A DNA stretch of 64,000 bases from contig NZ_OZ026458.1 of assembly GCF_964019625.1 (NCBI RefSeq), positions 248,001 through 312,000 of the forward strand, written 5' to 3'. The notes under the pieces were generated by a model. That model was not told the DNA's origin. It made no database searches and worked only from the letters and a program-made list of their open reading frames with translations. The first letter of the stretch is position 1. Each line of letters begins with the position of its first letter. This DNA comes from Spiroplasma endosymbiont of Diplazon laetatorius (lineage in GTDB: Bacteria > Bacillota_I > Bacilli_A > Mycoplasmatales > Mycoplasmataceae). The translations under genes were made by a program, and so were the position numbers. Shown in pieces: positions 19,146 through 28,585 of this stretch.

Positions 19146-20150
19146 ATGGCAAAGGAAAAAATAGCAATAATAGGTACAGGAGCATACGGGACTGTTTTAG
19201 CTAATGTTTTAGCAGATAATGGTCACGATGTTTTAATGTATGGTATAGAAGAAGGTCAAGTTAATGATATTAACGAAAATCACTTAAATTCTAAGTTTTT
19301 TCAAGATTTATTAATTAACTCAAACATAAGAGCTACAACTGATTTTGCTGTAGCAATGGAAAAAGCTAACATTGTAATCTTAAGTGTTCCTACTTTCGCT
19401 CTTAACAATGCAATTGAAAATGTAATTAAATACGGAAAACGTGAAATGCACATCATAAACGTAGCTAAAGGTTTAGATGAAGAAAATTTAGATGTTTTAA
19501 GTAAAAAAATTAAAAAACAATTCGAAGGAACAGGTGTTATGAAGTCTTATGGGGCTATTTATGGACCATCTGTTGCAGTTGAAGTGATAATGAGAAAACC
19601 AACTTGTGTAATGAGTTGTAATGAAGATGAAGAGATAGCTACTTATATGGCAAAAATATTCTCAAATGAATACTTTGTAGTTAAAGTATCAACAGATGTT
19701 GTTGGTTGTGAAATTGCAGCTGCTTTAAAAAACACAGTTGCAATAGCAGCGGGTATGTTACATGGATTTTCAGCAGCAGATAACGCAAAAGCATCTTTAA
19801 TTACTATTGGAAATGCAGAAATCTACAATGTAGCTAAGCATTTTGGAGCAAGAATTGAAACTTTTATGAACTTTGCTACATTAGGAGATCTTATTTTAAC
19901 TGCTTCATCACTTAAATCAAGAAACTTCTTTTTAGGAGTTCAAATAGCACAAAAAGACGATGCTAAAAAGGTTTTAACTTCACACAAAAACACTGTTGAG
20001 GGAGTATTATCTTGTAAATTAGTGTATGAAATGTGTAAAAAATATAAAATAAATGCACCAATGTTTGAAATAATGTATAAAATACTATACAATAATCATA
20101 AGCCTAGTGGGTTAGTTAATGACTTTTTCCAACACGCTAAGGTAGTATAG
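19146..20150 (+). CDS. gpsA: NAD(P)H-dependent glycerol-3-phosphate dehydrogenase
   Basis: Reduces dihydroxyacetone phosphate to sn-glycerol-3-phosphate, the backbone for membrane phospholipids. It has 334 residues. The Rossmann motif is GTGAYG (10-15), with GPSVAVEV and the KNTVAIAAG substrate-binding/catalytic region in the second half. It lies 4 bp after der and 20 bp before hup, so it is probably in one operon. Confidence 0.96.
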   Translation: MAKEKIAIIGTGAYGTVLANVLADNGHDVLMYGIEEGQVNDINENHLNSKFFQDLLINSNIRATTDFAVAMEKANIVILSVPTFALNNAIENVIKYGKREMHIINVAKGLDEENLDVLSKKIKKQFEGTGVMKSYGAIYGPSVAVEVIMRKPTCVMSCNEDEEIATYMAKIFSNEYFVVKVSTDVVGCEIAAALKNTVAIAAGMLHGFSAADNAKASLITIGNAEIYNVAKHFGARIETFMNFATLGDLILTASSLKSRNFFLGVQIAQKDDAKKVLTSHKNTVEGVLSCKLVYEMCKKYKINAPMFEIMYKILYNNHKPSGLVNDFFQHAKVV

Positions 20151-20170
20151 ATATAAGGGGTGGATAAACC

Positions 20171-20446
20171 ATGACAAAAAAAGAATTATCTGAAAAATTA
20201 TCAGCTGAATTTGGTAGCACTAAAGCAGAAGCTGAAAGAATGGTTAACTACGTATTTGACGAAATCTCAAATGCTTTAGTTAAAAAAGAAGAAGTAGCAA
20301 TCGCAGGATTCGGTAAATTCGTTACTGCTGACAGAGCTGCTCGTGAAGGTGTAAACCCAGCAACTGGAGCAAAAATTAAAATTGCTGCAACTACTGTAGC
20401 TAAATTTAAAGTAGCTAAACAATTAAAAGAAGCAGTTGCTAAATAA
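20171..20446 (+). CDS. hup: DNA-binding protein HU
   Basis: A 91-residue nucleoid protein that bends DNA. The fold is recognisable: MTKKELSEKL, the GFGKFVTADRAAREGVNP arm motif and a basic C-terminus. Its codon choice is notably regular (frequent GCT/AAA), as expected for abundant proteins. AAGGGG lies upstream. It is followed by a short terminator. Confidence 0.97.
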   Translation: MTKKELSEKLSAEFGSTKAEAERMVNYVFDEISNALVKKEEVAIAGFGKFVTADRAAREGVNPATGAKIKIAATTVAKFKVAKQLKEAVAK

Positions 20447-20462
20447 TAACCTATACAGTAAA

Positions 20463-20487
20463 AAAACTTGCTTTTAGCAAGTTTTCA
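20463..20487 (+). terminator. Terminator after hup
   Basis: A 9-bp stem AAAACTTGC/GCAAGTTTT (20463-20471, 20477-20485) has an interrupted T tail. Confidence 0.65.
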
Positions 20488-20490
20488 TTT

Positions 20491-20499
20491 TGCTAAAAT
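20491..20499 (+). promoter_or_regulatory. Extended -10 just before dnaD
   Basis: TGCTAAAAT ends 4 bases before the dnaD ATG, so the predicted transcription start coincides with the start codon. Confidence 0.5.
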
Positions 20500-20503
20500 A
20501 TAG

Positions 20504-21055
20504 ATGTTTGAATTATTTAAATCAGGATTAATTAGTAAAAAAGCACTTTTAATTCTTAACTACTCTAAAATTAATATTAATGAGAACCAGTTAGCTATAT
20601 TATTGATAATTATGGAATTATCAAATGAAGATCAAAAAAACTTTACACCATCTGAAATTGCTCAACACATGATGATTTCTAAAGAAGAAATAGAGAAAGA
20701 AATCTCAGAACTTTTAAAAAACAGAATCATTAAATTGGAGCAAAAAGGTAAAAAAACCATTCTAGACCTTACCCCTTTATTCAATAGACTACTTGTTGAC
20801 TTGGAAGAGTCACATTCAAAACTTAAAAATGATAATAATTATAAGTTTATTGAGAAAATATTTAACTATAAACTTAACGAACAAGAAATTGAACAAATCG
20901 ATAACTTTATTGAATTAGGTATTTCAAAACCTAAAATAATGTCTATTATTGATCAATATAAATTAAACAATATAAATGATTTATTTAAGAAATTAGAAGA
21001 ACAATCTAAGAAAACATCAGTAAAAATTACAATGTATAACTGATTAAATGATTAA
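20504..21055 (+). CDS. dnaD: DnaD-like replication initiation protein
   Basis: A 183-residue protein with an N-terminal winged-helix region (about residues 10-95, with a long helix-turn-helix around the EIAQHMMISKEEIEKEI stretch) and a C-terminal DnaD/DnaB2-type helical domain (about 115-165) ending near KLEEQ. In Firmicutes DnaD helps load the replicative helicase. A TGA at 21041 is Trp. There is no ribosome site, and a -10 box abuts the ATG, suggesting a leaderless mRNA. The 3' end overlaps recU by 29 bp on the opposite strand. Confidence 0.75.
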
Positions 21056-21515
21056 ATATTATATTGAAATCAAAATTAATACCTGAAAAATCTACTTTAA
21101 AAAAATTATCTTTAAAGTAATCATAGGGTATTTTTTTATTATTTAATTTATCCAAATCTTTAATGTGTAGGAAATATATCTCATCATATAAATGAAAATA
21201 AACTAATAAAAAAGCACAACCTCCATTTTTATTAACTAATTCTAACTTTTCTAATTGATGTTTTTTAATATTGCTTAGATTAAAAAACTCTTTTTCTGTT
21301 TCTTTGGCTTCAAATTCCAAATACAATCCATTTCATAAGCCTATATAGTCACAAAAACTGTTTTTATTTAATCTTGCTGTAACAATGTTGTCTTCAATTG
21401 AAATAATATTATTGTTAACTGGCATTTTATATATAAAGCCTTTTTGATCATTTAATAAATTAATACTATTGTTTATTATGGTTTCTAAATACATACCTTT
21501 ATTTTTAATAATCAT
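21027..21515 (-). CDS. recU: Holliday junction resolvase RecU
   Basis: Cuts four-way DNA junctions in recombinational repair. It has 162 residues, shorter than B. subtilis RecU (~206), mainly at the N-terminus. The nuclease core is visible: E11 in GMYLE, D57 in FCDYIG and E69-A-K71 in LEFEAKET, then the helix after ETEKEFFNLSN. One TGA is Trp. The ATG at 21515 was chosen because GGGTGAT lies 5 bases upstream; a TTG at 21527 would overlap that site. Its neighbours gpsB and rnpB match the Firmicutes recU locus. Confidence 0.88.
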
Positions 21516-21598
21516 AATATCACCCAATATATTAATCGTTATATATTTACAAAAATTTATAAAATAAGATACAATAAGACTAAACGGGGGCTAAAAAA

Positions 21599-21928
21599 AT
21601 GGCAGATTACATAAAATTATCAAAACAAGATATATTAGATAAAGACTTTGAAGTTGAATATAAAGGTTACAAAGTTGAAGAAGTTGATTCTTTTTTAGAT
21701 ATGATAGCAGAAGACTATAAAATATTTACTGATAGAGAAATCAAAAAAGATGAAAAAATAGCTCTTTTAGAAGAAGAAGTTAAAAGAGTGACTAACGATT
21801 TAAACCAAACATTAGCAAACTTAAAACTTACAGAAACACAAATTGAAGAATTAGCTAGAAAAGGACTTAACAGTTCTGATTTAATTAAGCGTATTTCTAA
21901 TTTAGAAAAAGACACATATAATAAATAA
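21599..21928 (+). CDS. gpsB: DivIVA/GpsB-type coiled-coil cell-division protein
   Basis: A 109-residue protein with an N-terminal DivIVA-like lipid-binding fold (ILDKDFEVEYKGYKVEEVDSF shows the FxxxxxGYxxxEVDxFL pattern) followed by a coiled coil of ~55 residues. Members act as scaffolds for division and envelope growth. Since mollicutes lack a wall, its role here is probably in division or membrane organisation. CGGGGGC lies upstream. Position between recU and rnpB matches gpsB in Bacillus. Confidence 0.88.
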   Translation: MADYIKLSKQDILDKDFEVEYKGYKVEEVDSFLDMIAEDYKIFTDREIKKDEKIALLEEEVKRVTNDLNQTLANLKLTETQIEELARKGLNSSDLIKRISNLEKDTYNK

Positions 21929-21930
21929 TT

Positions 21931-21939
21931 TGGTATAAA
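21931..21939 (+). promoter_or_regulatory. Extended -10 promoter of rnpB
   Basis: TGGTATAAA lies about 8 bases before the P1 helix of RNase P RNA. Confidence 0.55.
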
Positions 21940-21946
21940 ATAATGA

Positions 21947-22325
21947 TTGAGATTGAATCTGAATCAACTGCTATATTTGAAAAATAATATAGAGGAAACT
22001 CCACGCTTGCACATTCTGAGATGAATGTAGTGATTGTGCTAGAGGAAAAAATAACTCTAGGTACCAATTTATATTGGTAACGACTTAAGGGTAATCTAAG
22101 GGTACTTGTACCTATGATGAGCTTTTTAAAGTGCCACAGAGACGAATAGCTAGAAATAGTGAGATGGAACGCGGTAAACTCCACAAGCAAGAAACTCAAA
22201 TTTTGGTAGAGGAACTTGAGGGCGAGGAAATGAACAAGTCTTCAGGATCGCTTTTGGCGATAGATAGATAGTTGATGCACGTAAGTGTTACAAAACGTGG
22301 GTTATGATGATTTAATTTCACTATA
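21947..22325 (+). ncRNA. rnpB: RNase P RNA (type B)
   Basis: Catalytic RNA that trims the 5' end of tRNA precursors. Conserved blocks are clear: GAGGAAACTCCACGCTTGCAC, AAGTGCCACAGAGACGAA, GTGAGATGGAACGCGGTAAA, the L15-type GGTAGAGGAACTTGAG and the 3' GTTACAAAACGTGGGTTATG. The ends pair as P1 (21948-21959 with 22309-22320, using G-U pairs). This order of blocks is the Bacillus type. Ends are estimated to within a few bases. Confidence 0.96.
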
Positions 22326-22343
22326 TTTTTTAAGGATTTGTAT

Positions 22344-22796
22344 ATGGAAAAATTATTTGAATATTTAAAATTAAATAATTTAACAATATCTAGTTGTGAA
22401 TCATTTACAGGTGGATATTTCTCAAATCAAATTACAAATATTTCTAATGCAAGTAATTACTTTAAAGGTGCATTTGTTTGTTATACAGATGAATTTAAAA
22501 GTAATATTTTAGGAATAGATATAGAAATAATTAAAAAATATGGTGCAGTTTCAATAGAAACTCTTGAATTAATGTTAGACAAAACTCAAGAAAAATTAAA
22601 AACAGAAGTTGTTTTTGCTTTTACTGGTTTTGCAACTCCGCTTAACGAAAACCCATTAACTGGTTTAAGTTATGTTGGTTTTAAAATAAAAGAAAAAATA
22701 TATACTTATGAATTTAAAATAAAAGAAGACATAACAAGAGAAGAGTACAAACAAAAATCTTGTGAATTTCTTATAAATAAGTTTTTAAATTTATAA
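22344..22796 (+). CDS. cinA: CinA C-terminal domain protein (nicotinamide-nucleotide amidase type)
   Basis: A 150-residue stand-alone CinA C-terminal domain. The family hydrolyses NMN amide, recycling pyridine nucleotides. The motif [15 protein letters not shown] (ESCTGG type, residues ~16-30) and FAFTGFATP (GxxGP region) are visible; the second has TGFAT where many members have SGIAGP. The N-terminal molybdopterin-like half of full CinA is absent. AAGGA lies upstream. Being directly before recA is a widely conserved arrangement. Confidence 0.85.
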   Translation: MEKLFEYLKLNNLTISSCESFTGGYFSNQITNISNASNYFKGAFVCYTDEFKSNILGIDIEIIKKYGAVSIETLELMLDKTQEKLKTEVVFAFTGFATPLNENPLTGLSYVGFKIKEKIYTYEFKIKEDITREEYKQKSCEFLINKFLNL

Positions 22797-22842
22797 TTTT
22801 TTTCTCTATTTAGTCGATAAGACTTATAGGAGGAAAAAAATT

Positions 22843-23883
22843 ATGATAGAAAAAACATTACAAAAAAATAAAGAAGAGGTGCTTTTAAATATGAGTAACA
22901 ACAACATTTATGATGATCCAGCTTTTAAAAGTGTCTTAAAAGATATTGAAAAAACTTTTGGAAAAGGGTCAATCATGCAATTAGGAGACTCAATAAATTC
23001 TTCTATTGAAGTTATACCAACTGGTAGTTTCTTATTAGATAGAGCAATTGGTGCTGGAGGATATCCTAAAGGTAGAATAATTGAAATTTATGGTCCTGAA
23101 TCAAGTGGTAAAACAACACTTTCTTTACATGCTATTTGTGAAGCTCAAAAAAATAATGGAAGAGCTGCTTTTATTGACGCAGAACATGCATTAGATCCTA
23201 GATACGCACAAAATATAGGTGTAGATATCAAAAATCTAGTTGTAGCCCAACCAGACTCTGGAGAACAAGCTTTAGATATTTTAGAAATGCTTGTTAAATC
23301 AAATACTATAGATATAGTTGTGGTTGACTCGGTTGCAGCACTAGTTCCAAAAGCTGAATTAGAAGGTGAGATGTCAGATCAACAAATTGGTTTACAAGCT
23401 AGACTTATGTCAAAAGCTTTAAGAAAATTAAATGGTATTGTATCTAAAACAAATACAACAGTTATTTTTATAAACCAATTAAGAGAAAAGGTTGGAGTTA
23501 TCTTCGGAAATCCAGAAACTACACCTGGTGGAAGGGCTTTAAGGTTCTACTCTTCGTTAAGATTAGAAGTTAGAAAAGGTGAAACTATTTCTACAAATGG
23601 TGAAGCTACTGCCAATAAGGTAAAGATTAAAGTTGTAAAAAATAAAGTAGCACCACCATTTAAAACATGTCAAATAACAATTGCTTACAATAAGGGTGTT
23701 GAAAAAGACTTGGAAGTAGTTGAAATGGCAACAATCTACAATGTTTTAACAAAAGCTGGTGTTTGATATTCATATGGTGAAGAAAAAATTGGACAAGGTA
23801 AAGAAGCTGTGAGAGAATGATTTACAAAAAATCCAGATAAGTACCAAGAAATACAAGACAAATTAAAAGAATGTATAGAATAA
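22843..23883 (+). CDS. recA: Recombinase RecA, full length
   Basis: Forms filaments on single-stranded DNA and drives strand exchange. It has 346 residues with Walker [10 protein letters not shown] (84-92), DAEHALDP, the [10 protein letters not shown] Walker B and the loop [14 protein letters not shown]. Both ends are intact; the last ~40 residues follow a TGA=Trp at 23764. The ATG at 22843 has a perfect AGGAGG. A second ATG at 22891 (MSNNNIYDD) also has GAGGTG and is closer to the usual RecA N-terminus, so the true protein may be 330 residues. The S. citri group is reported to carry truncated recA; here it is not. Confidence 0.97.
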
Positions 23884-23908
23884 AAAAATCGATTTAATCG
23901 ATTTTTTT
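23882..23908 (+). terminator. Terminator after recA
   Basis: An 11-bp stem (23882-23892 with 23898-23908) is built around TCGA and followed by T residues. Confidence 0.85.
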
Positions 23909-23940
23909 ATTTGCCCCTTTATAAGTTCGCTCAAATATTG

Positions 23941-23966
23941 TAAAATCATAAAGTCGCAAAAGCGAC
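23941..23966 (+). promoter_or_regulatory. rny promoter with hairpin at the mRNA 5' end
   Basis: A TAAAAT -10 (23941-23946) predicts a start at 23952-23953, exactly at the base of a GC-rich hairpin GTCGC-AAAA-GCGAC (23953-23966). Such terminal hairpins can shield mRNAs from decay. Confidence 0.5.
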
Positions 23967-23994
23967 ACCACACTTTTCTAGGATTGGAGAATCA

Positions 23995-25527
23995 ATGCTA
24001 GTTACAAAATTAGAAGAAAATATATATATTGCGCTTTTAGCTATATTATCATCAATAATTATTGCATCCATTGCAGTCATTATTTATTTAGTTAAATCTC
24101 GTCAACGCAAATATATACTAAAAAAAGCAAATGACGAAGCAAAAGAAATAAAAATGAATATAATTGCAGAAGCAAAATCTCAAGAAGCATCTATTAGATT
24201 AAACGCAGAAAATGAAGCTAAATATATTCGTGAAGAGATTTCTTTGGAAGAAAAAAATTTAAAAATTAAAAAAGAAAAATTCTATCAGGAATTAGAACTT
24301 CTAAGCAAAAAAGAAGAATCAATAATTGAAGATAGAATGAATATAAATAAAACAAAAAAAGAACTTGAAATTGAACGTAAAAAAATTCAAATGTTACTTG
24401 AAAATACTGCTTCTTTAAGTGAAGAAGAAGTTAAGGAAGAACTTTTTAATATTGTTGAAAATAAGTATTTATTTGATCTTTCAAATAAAATAAAAACATT
24501 TGAAGAAAATCTTAACAAAAACGCTCAGCAAAAAGCTTCAAGAATATTGATTGATGCAATGCAAAGTTGTCATGTAGAAGTTACTACAGAAAAAAATACA
24601 ACTTTCTTTGAATTGGAAGATGAATCTTGAAAAGGAAAAATAATTGGAAAAGAAGGTAGAAATGCTAAAACTTTTCAATCATATGGTGGGGTTGACATAA
24701 TAATTGACGACACACCAAACAGAATCACTATCTCATCTTTTAATCCAATTAGAAGAGAAATAGCTTATTTGACTTTACAAGAGCTCTTAAAAACAGCAAG
24801 AATTCATCCTTCTACAATAGAAGAACAATTAATAATCCAAGAAGAAAAATTAGAAAAAAGATGTTATGAAATAGGTCTAAATGCTCTTAATTCATTAAAT
24901 ATCGATGATTTACCAGATGAAATAGTAACTATGATTGGTAAGTTGAAATTTAGACATAGTTACGGTCAAAATGCATTACAACACTCTGTTGAAGTTGCTT
25001 CCATTTCAAAAAGAATAGCTCAAGAACTTGGGCTAGATGAAAAAATAGCTCTTAAATCTGGTCTTTTACATGACATAGGAAAAGCTGTGGATTTCGAACA
25101 AGAAGGAAGTCATGTAACTTTAGGTGTAAGGGTACTTAAAAAATATGGAATAGAAGAAAAAATAATTAATGCAGTTGAATCTCATCATAATGATGTTGAA
25201 AAAGAAACTTATTATGCAGAAATTGTAGCCATAGCAGATGCTATGAGTGCTGCAAGACCTGGAGCTAGAAATAATGATTCTGAAGATTACTTCGCAAGAA
25301 TGAAAGAATTAGAAGATATTTGTTTATCACAAGAAGGGGTTTTAAAAGCATATGTATTAAAATCTGGTAGAGAAATTAGAGTAATGGTAAATCCAAGCAT
25401 AATTGATGATTATAATATGAAAAAAATATCATATAAATTAAAAGAAGAAATTCAAAAGATCAATAAAACTCCTGGAGATATCTTCATTACTGTAATTCGT
25501 GAAAAACGTGAAACTATAAGATTATAA
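23995..25527 (+). CDS. rny: Ribonuclease Y
   Basis: Membrane-bound endoribonuclease that starts mRNA decay in Firmicutes and Mollicutes. It has 510 residues in the family order: N-terminal membrane span (~8-32), long charged coiled coil (~35-190), KH domain (~205-270, with IIGKEGRNAKTFQS) and HD domain with the catalytic H359-D360 in GLLHDIGKAVD. One TGA (24628) is Trp. GGAGAATCA serves as ribosome site. The predicted mRNA begins with a stable 5-bp hairpin, which may affect its own stability. Confidence 0.96.
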
Positions 25528-25552
25528 AAACACCAAGCAAATGGTGTTTTTT
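25526..25552 (+). terminator. Terminator after rny
   Basis: A 10-bp stem AAAAACACCA/TGGTGTTTTT (25526-25535, 25542-25551). The next promoter begins right at its T-run. Confidence 0.8.
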
Positions 25553-25560
25553 GTTATAAT
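25552..25560 (+). promoter_or_regulatory. Extended -10 promoter of ffh
   Basis: TGTTATAAT, an exact extended -10, lies 23 bases before the ffh ATG and immediately after the rny terminator. Confidence 0.6.
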
Positions 25561-25583
25561 TATTTGTGATTGGAGTGAAACTT

Positions 25584-26927
25584 ATGGGATTTGGAGATTT
25601 TTTAACAGGTAGAATGAAAAAGTCTATCGAAAAGAACTTAAAGAAAAGTACTTTAAATAGTGAAAATGTAAAAGAAGTTTTAAGAGAAATTAGATTAGCT
25701 CTTTTAGAAGCTGACGTTAACGTTGATGTTGTAAAGAAGTTTATAACTAATGTTGAGAAAAAAGCAGAAGGAGCATTTATTGAACAAGGTGTTAGAGCTG
25801 ACCAACAAATGATCAAGATTGTTCATGAACAATTAGTTGAAATTTTAGGTAAAATTAACAAACCTTTAGAAATAGATAAAAAACCATCAATTATAATGAT
25901 GGTTGGACTACAAGGGGCAGGTAAAACTACTACTGTAGGAAAACTTTCTAACTTAATAGGTAAGAAAAACAAGAAAAAAACATTAATGGTAGGTCTAGAT
26001 ATTTACAGACCAGGAGCCATTGATCAATTAGTTGAATTAGGTCAAAAAAACAACTTAGATGTTTTTGAAAAAGGAAAACAAGATCCAGTTAAAACAGCAA
26101 AACAAGCAATCGATTTTGCTCAAGAAAATGGATATGAAGTAATAATACTTGATACTGCTGGTCGTTTACAAATTGATAAAGAATTAATGAAAGAGTTAAA
26201 TGAAATAAGAAAAGCTGTTTCGCCTCAAGAAATTATTCTTACAGTTGATGGTATGACTGGACAAGATATCATAAACGTTTCACAAGAGTTTAACAGTTTA
26301 TTAAAATTAACTGGTGTAATTGTTACAAAACTTGATGGTGATGCTCGTGGGGGAGCAACTTTATCAATTACTGATATTACAAAATTACCAATTAAATTCA
26401 TTGGGGAAGGTGAGGGAATTGGTGCTCTTGCAGAATTCCATCCAAAAAGAATGGCTGACAGAATCCTTGGTATGGGTGATGTTGAAACATTATTTGAAAA
26501 AGCAGCAGATGTTATTGATCAAAGAACTATGGAAAAAACCATGAAAAGAATGTTTGCTGGTCAATTCGATTTAGAAGATTTAAAAAACCAAATGGAACAA
26601 GTAGCTAAAATGGGAAATTTAGGAGGTATTATGAAAATGGTGCCTGGAATGAATGGAAAAATTAGTGAAACTCAAATCAATCAAGCTCAAGAAAAACTTT
26701 GAGTTGCAAATATATTAATGGACTCTATGACTTTAAAAGAAAGAAGAGAGCCAAGATTATTAAAAGCAATTACTAGAAAACAAAGAATTTTAAAAGGTTC
26801 TGGTAGAAGTGAAAAAGAATATAATGAACTTTTAAATCAATTTGATAAAGGTAAAAAACAAGTTCTTGAAATGTCAAAAGCATTAAAATCAGGAAGAATG
26901 CCTAATATGGGTGGAATGAAGTTTTAA
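25584..26927 (+). CDS. ffh: Signal recognition particle GTPase Ffh (SRP54)
   Basis: Binds signal peptides and 4.5S RNA and delivers ribosomes to FtsY at the membrane. It has 447 residues: N domain (1-100), G domain with GLQGAGKTT (108-116), DTAGR and TKLDGDARGG, and a Met-rich M domain (from ~300; MKRMFAGQFDLEDL, KMGNLGGIMKMVPGM). One TGA is Trp (26700). The ATG at 25584 was chosen with TTGGAGTG upstream; in-frame GTGs before it lack a site. Monocistronic. Confidence 0.97.
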
Positions 26928-26933
26928 TCAAAT

Positions 26934-26965
26934 AAAAAAACCAGTTTAATTAAACTGGTTTTTTT
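26934..26965 (+). terminator. Terminator after ffh
   Basis: A palindromic stem of up to 14 bp (CCAGTTTAA/TTAAACTGG core at 26941-26958), flanked by A7 and T7. Confidence 0.88.
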
Positions 26966-27389
26966 GCTCATTATTAAAATTTATTATTACATCCCTTTTG
27001 GTAATTGCGTTTTCAAATTCGGCTTCAATCACTAATGTGAACACACCTTTTTGACTTAAAACATTATTTTAGTCTCTAATTGTAACGGTAAAAAAATCAT
27101 TCTCTCCGCAATATAACCAATTATGAGAAACCTTTGCGCTTCCTGATAAAAAATTGTAGTTTTTTTCTTGAGTAATTTTAAATTCCTCCTTAGATTTTGA
27201 ATATGGTAGTAGCTCATTTATTAGGATTGAATCTTGTCTAACAGGGTTTTCAAATTCAAAATCATATGGGCCTGGTTTAGGAGATTCTATAACTGGAACT
27301 TTGATTTGTGTCTTTGACATAGTAACATTACCAATTACATCTAATTTCACATAAGACTTTGTAATTTCTTTTGTTAATGATAAAACAAT
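26946..27389 (-). pseudogene. Decayed lipoprotein fragment, paralog of the gene at 28586
   Basis: The frame matches the C-terminal ~60% of the 28586 lipoprotein: PGPYDFEFENP here against DGPYDFHLENY there, and the C-terminal FTLVIEAEFENAI against FEFFVSFENGKEE. The N-terminal part (signal peptide and first ~95 residues) is absent; an in-frame TAA (27390-27392) bounds it. Within the body a TAA at 27069-27071 replaces what aligns to Lys (IRD-stop-NNVL against ILDKNKIL), a single-base nonsense change. The frame then runs into the ffh terminator. No ribosome site or start was found. Pseudogene status is well supported by both lesions. Confidence 0.75.
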
Positions 27390-27433
27390 TTATTCCCCAC
27401 ATTAACCACTCTTATGCTTATTATATAATTCAA

Positions 27434-27459
27434 TAAAAAAAGTCTTTTGATAAAGACTT
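27434..27459 (-). terminator. Terminator after the exported-protein gene at 27471
   Basis: An 8-bp stem AAGTCTTT/AAAGACTT (27440-27447, 27452-27459) with a T-run on the minus strand. Confidence 0.8.
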
Positions 27460-27470
27460 ATTATTTTATG

Positions 27471-28454
27471 TTATTTTTTAATTTCTATATAATTTATTTT
27501 TGTTGTTATTTTTGAGTGTACATTAGCTTGATTTGCTCCACTTCTGTATTTTCCAGCAATATTAGTTGATCTTACTTGTATTGAATTTTGTTGCTGGTTA
27601 TATATTGTATCAATTGCATAAAATGCCCATATTTTGTTTTGTGTATAATTTATTTGATATTTTTTTATTACGCCATTTTCAAACAATGATTCATCAGTGT
27701 TATTATATATGTCTTGAGCTTTAGAATCTGATATTGTGTCTGGATATGTAAGTTCATTATGGTTGACTAATTTACCAAGATCAACTGTCTTAGTTTCGTT
27801 TAAGGTATTTTGAATCTCTCCATGACCATGTTTTGCATCATCTTCATGTTTAAAATTATAATTTATATTCAAATATGAATAATTTTCAATCAATTCTTGA
27901 TCGTTTTTCACACCATAATTATCAAGTTTTATATTTATAATTTCCCCATTTTTCGCCATTCATCTACTTCTTTTATCAACTATTGTATCAACAATAACAT
28001 CATTTGATTCGCCATTTACTTTAATTGTTTCTGGTCTTTGTATATCTGGCTCATTTATAAGTGTAATATCAAACTTAAAAACCCCTGAATACATTATGTT
28101 TGATGGAATCGCAACTGCCCTAGATTTATAAGTTAGTCTCTCTCCTTCATTTGGTTTTACATAATTCATACTTTGGAACTTTCAATTATCTTCTTCAAAT
28201 CACATTGAAAAGATAATATCTTCAACATACTCATTGTCTTCGTTAGCTATTAATAATTCTGTGAAAACAAGATCTCTTATTACTTCAAAATTTTCTTCTT
28301 CCTTTGATAAGTTAACCACGGCAGGATTAACTTTTATCGAGTTTACATTAATTTTATGCATTTCAATATTTTTTAAGTTAGTAACATTTGTTATAACTTG
28401 TACTTGACCTGAAGCTGTAATAATACTTAATGCACCAATAAGTGTTTTTAACAT
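27471..28454 (-). CDS. Unknown exported protein
   Basis: Function not recognised. It has 327 residues starting with a short hydrophobic signal-like segment (MLKTLIGALSIITASGQ) but no lipobox Cys, unlike the lipoproteins around it, so it may be secreted or kept as a non-lipidated anchor. The mature part has alternating beta-type patterns (FKFDITLINEPDIQRP, INYNFKHEDD) and one HGHGE cluster. Two internal TGA codons are Trp. AGAAGGAAA precedes the ATG. The gene lies between the decayed and the intact copies of a lipoprotein gene and is divergent from the latter. Confidence 0.7.
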
Positions 28455-28473
28455 AATTTCCTTCTTTCTTTTA

Positions 28474-28514
28474 GAATTATTTCTATTTTTTATATATTTT
28501 AATAGAAATAATTC
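28474..28514. repeat. 14-bp inverted repeat in a divergent promoter region
   Basis: GAATTATTTCTATT (28474-28487) and AATAGAAATAATTC (28501-28514) are exact reverse complements with a 13-base A/T spacer. They sit between two divergent exported-protein genes and could be an operator for either. Confidence 0.55.
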
Positions 28515-28585
28515 CTACTTTTATTTTATAATAATATTAATAATAAAAATAATATTTTATTATCTATTTTAAGGAAAAAAACAAA

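Noticed and set aside
22843-22890. Extra 16 residues at the RecA N-terminus as a possible new domain
   Set aside because: A second ATG at 22891 with its own ribosome site gives a standard RecA; the extension may not be translated.
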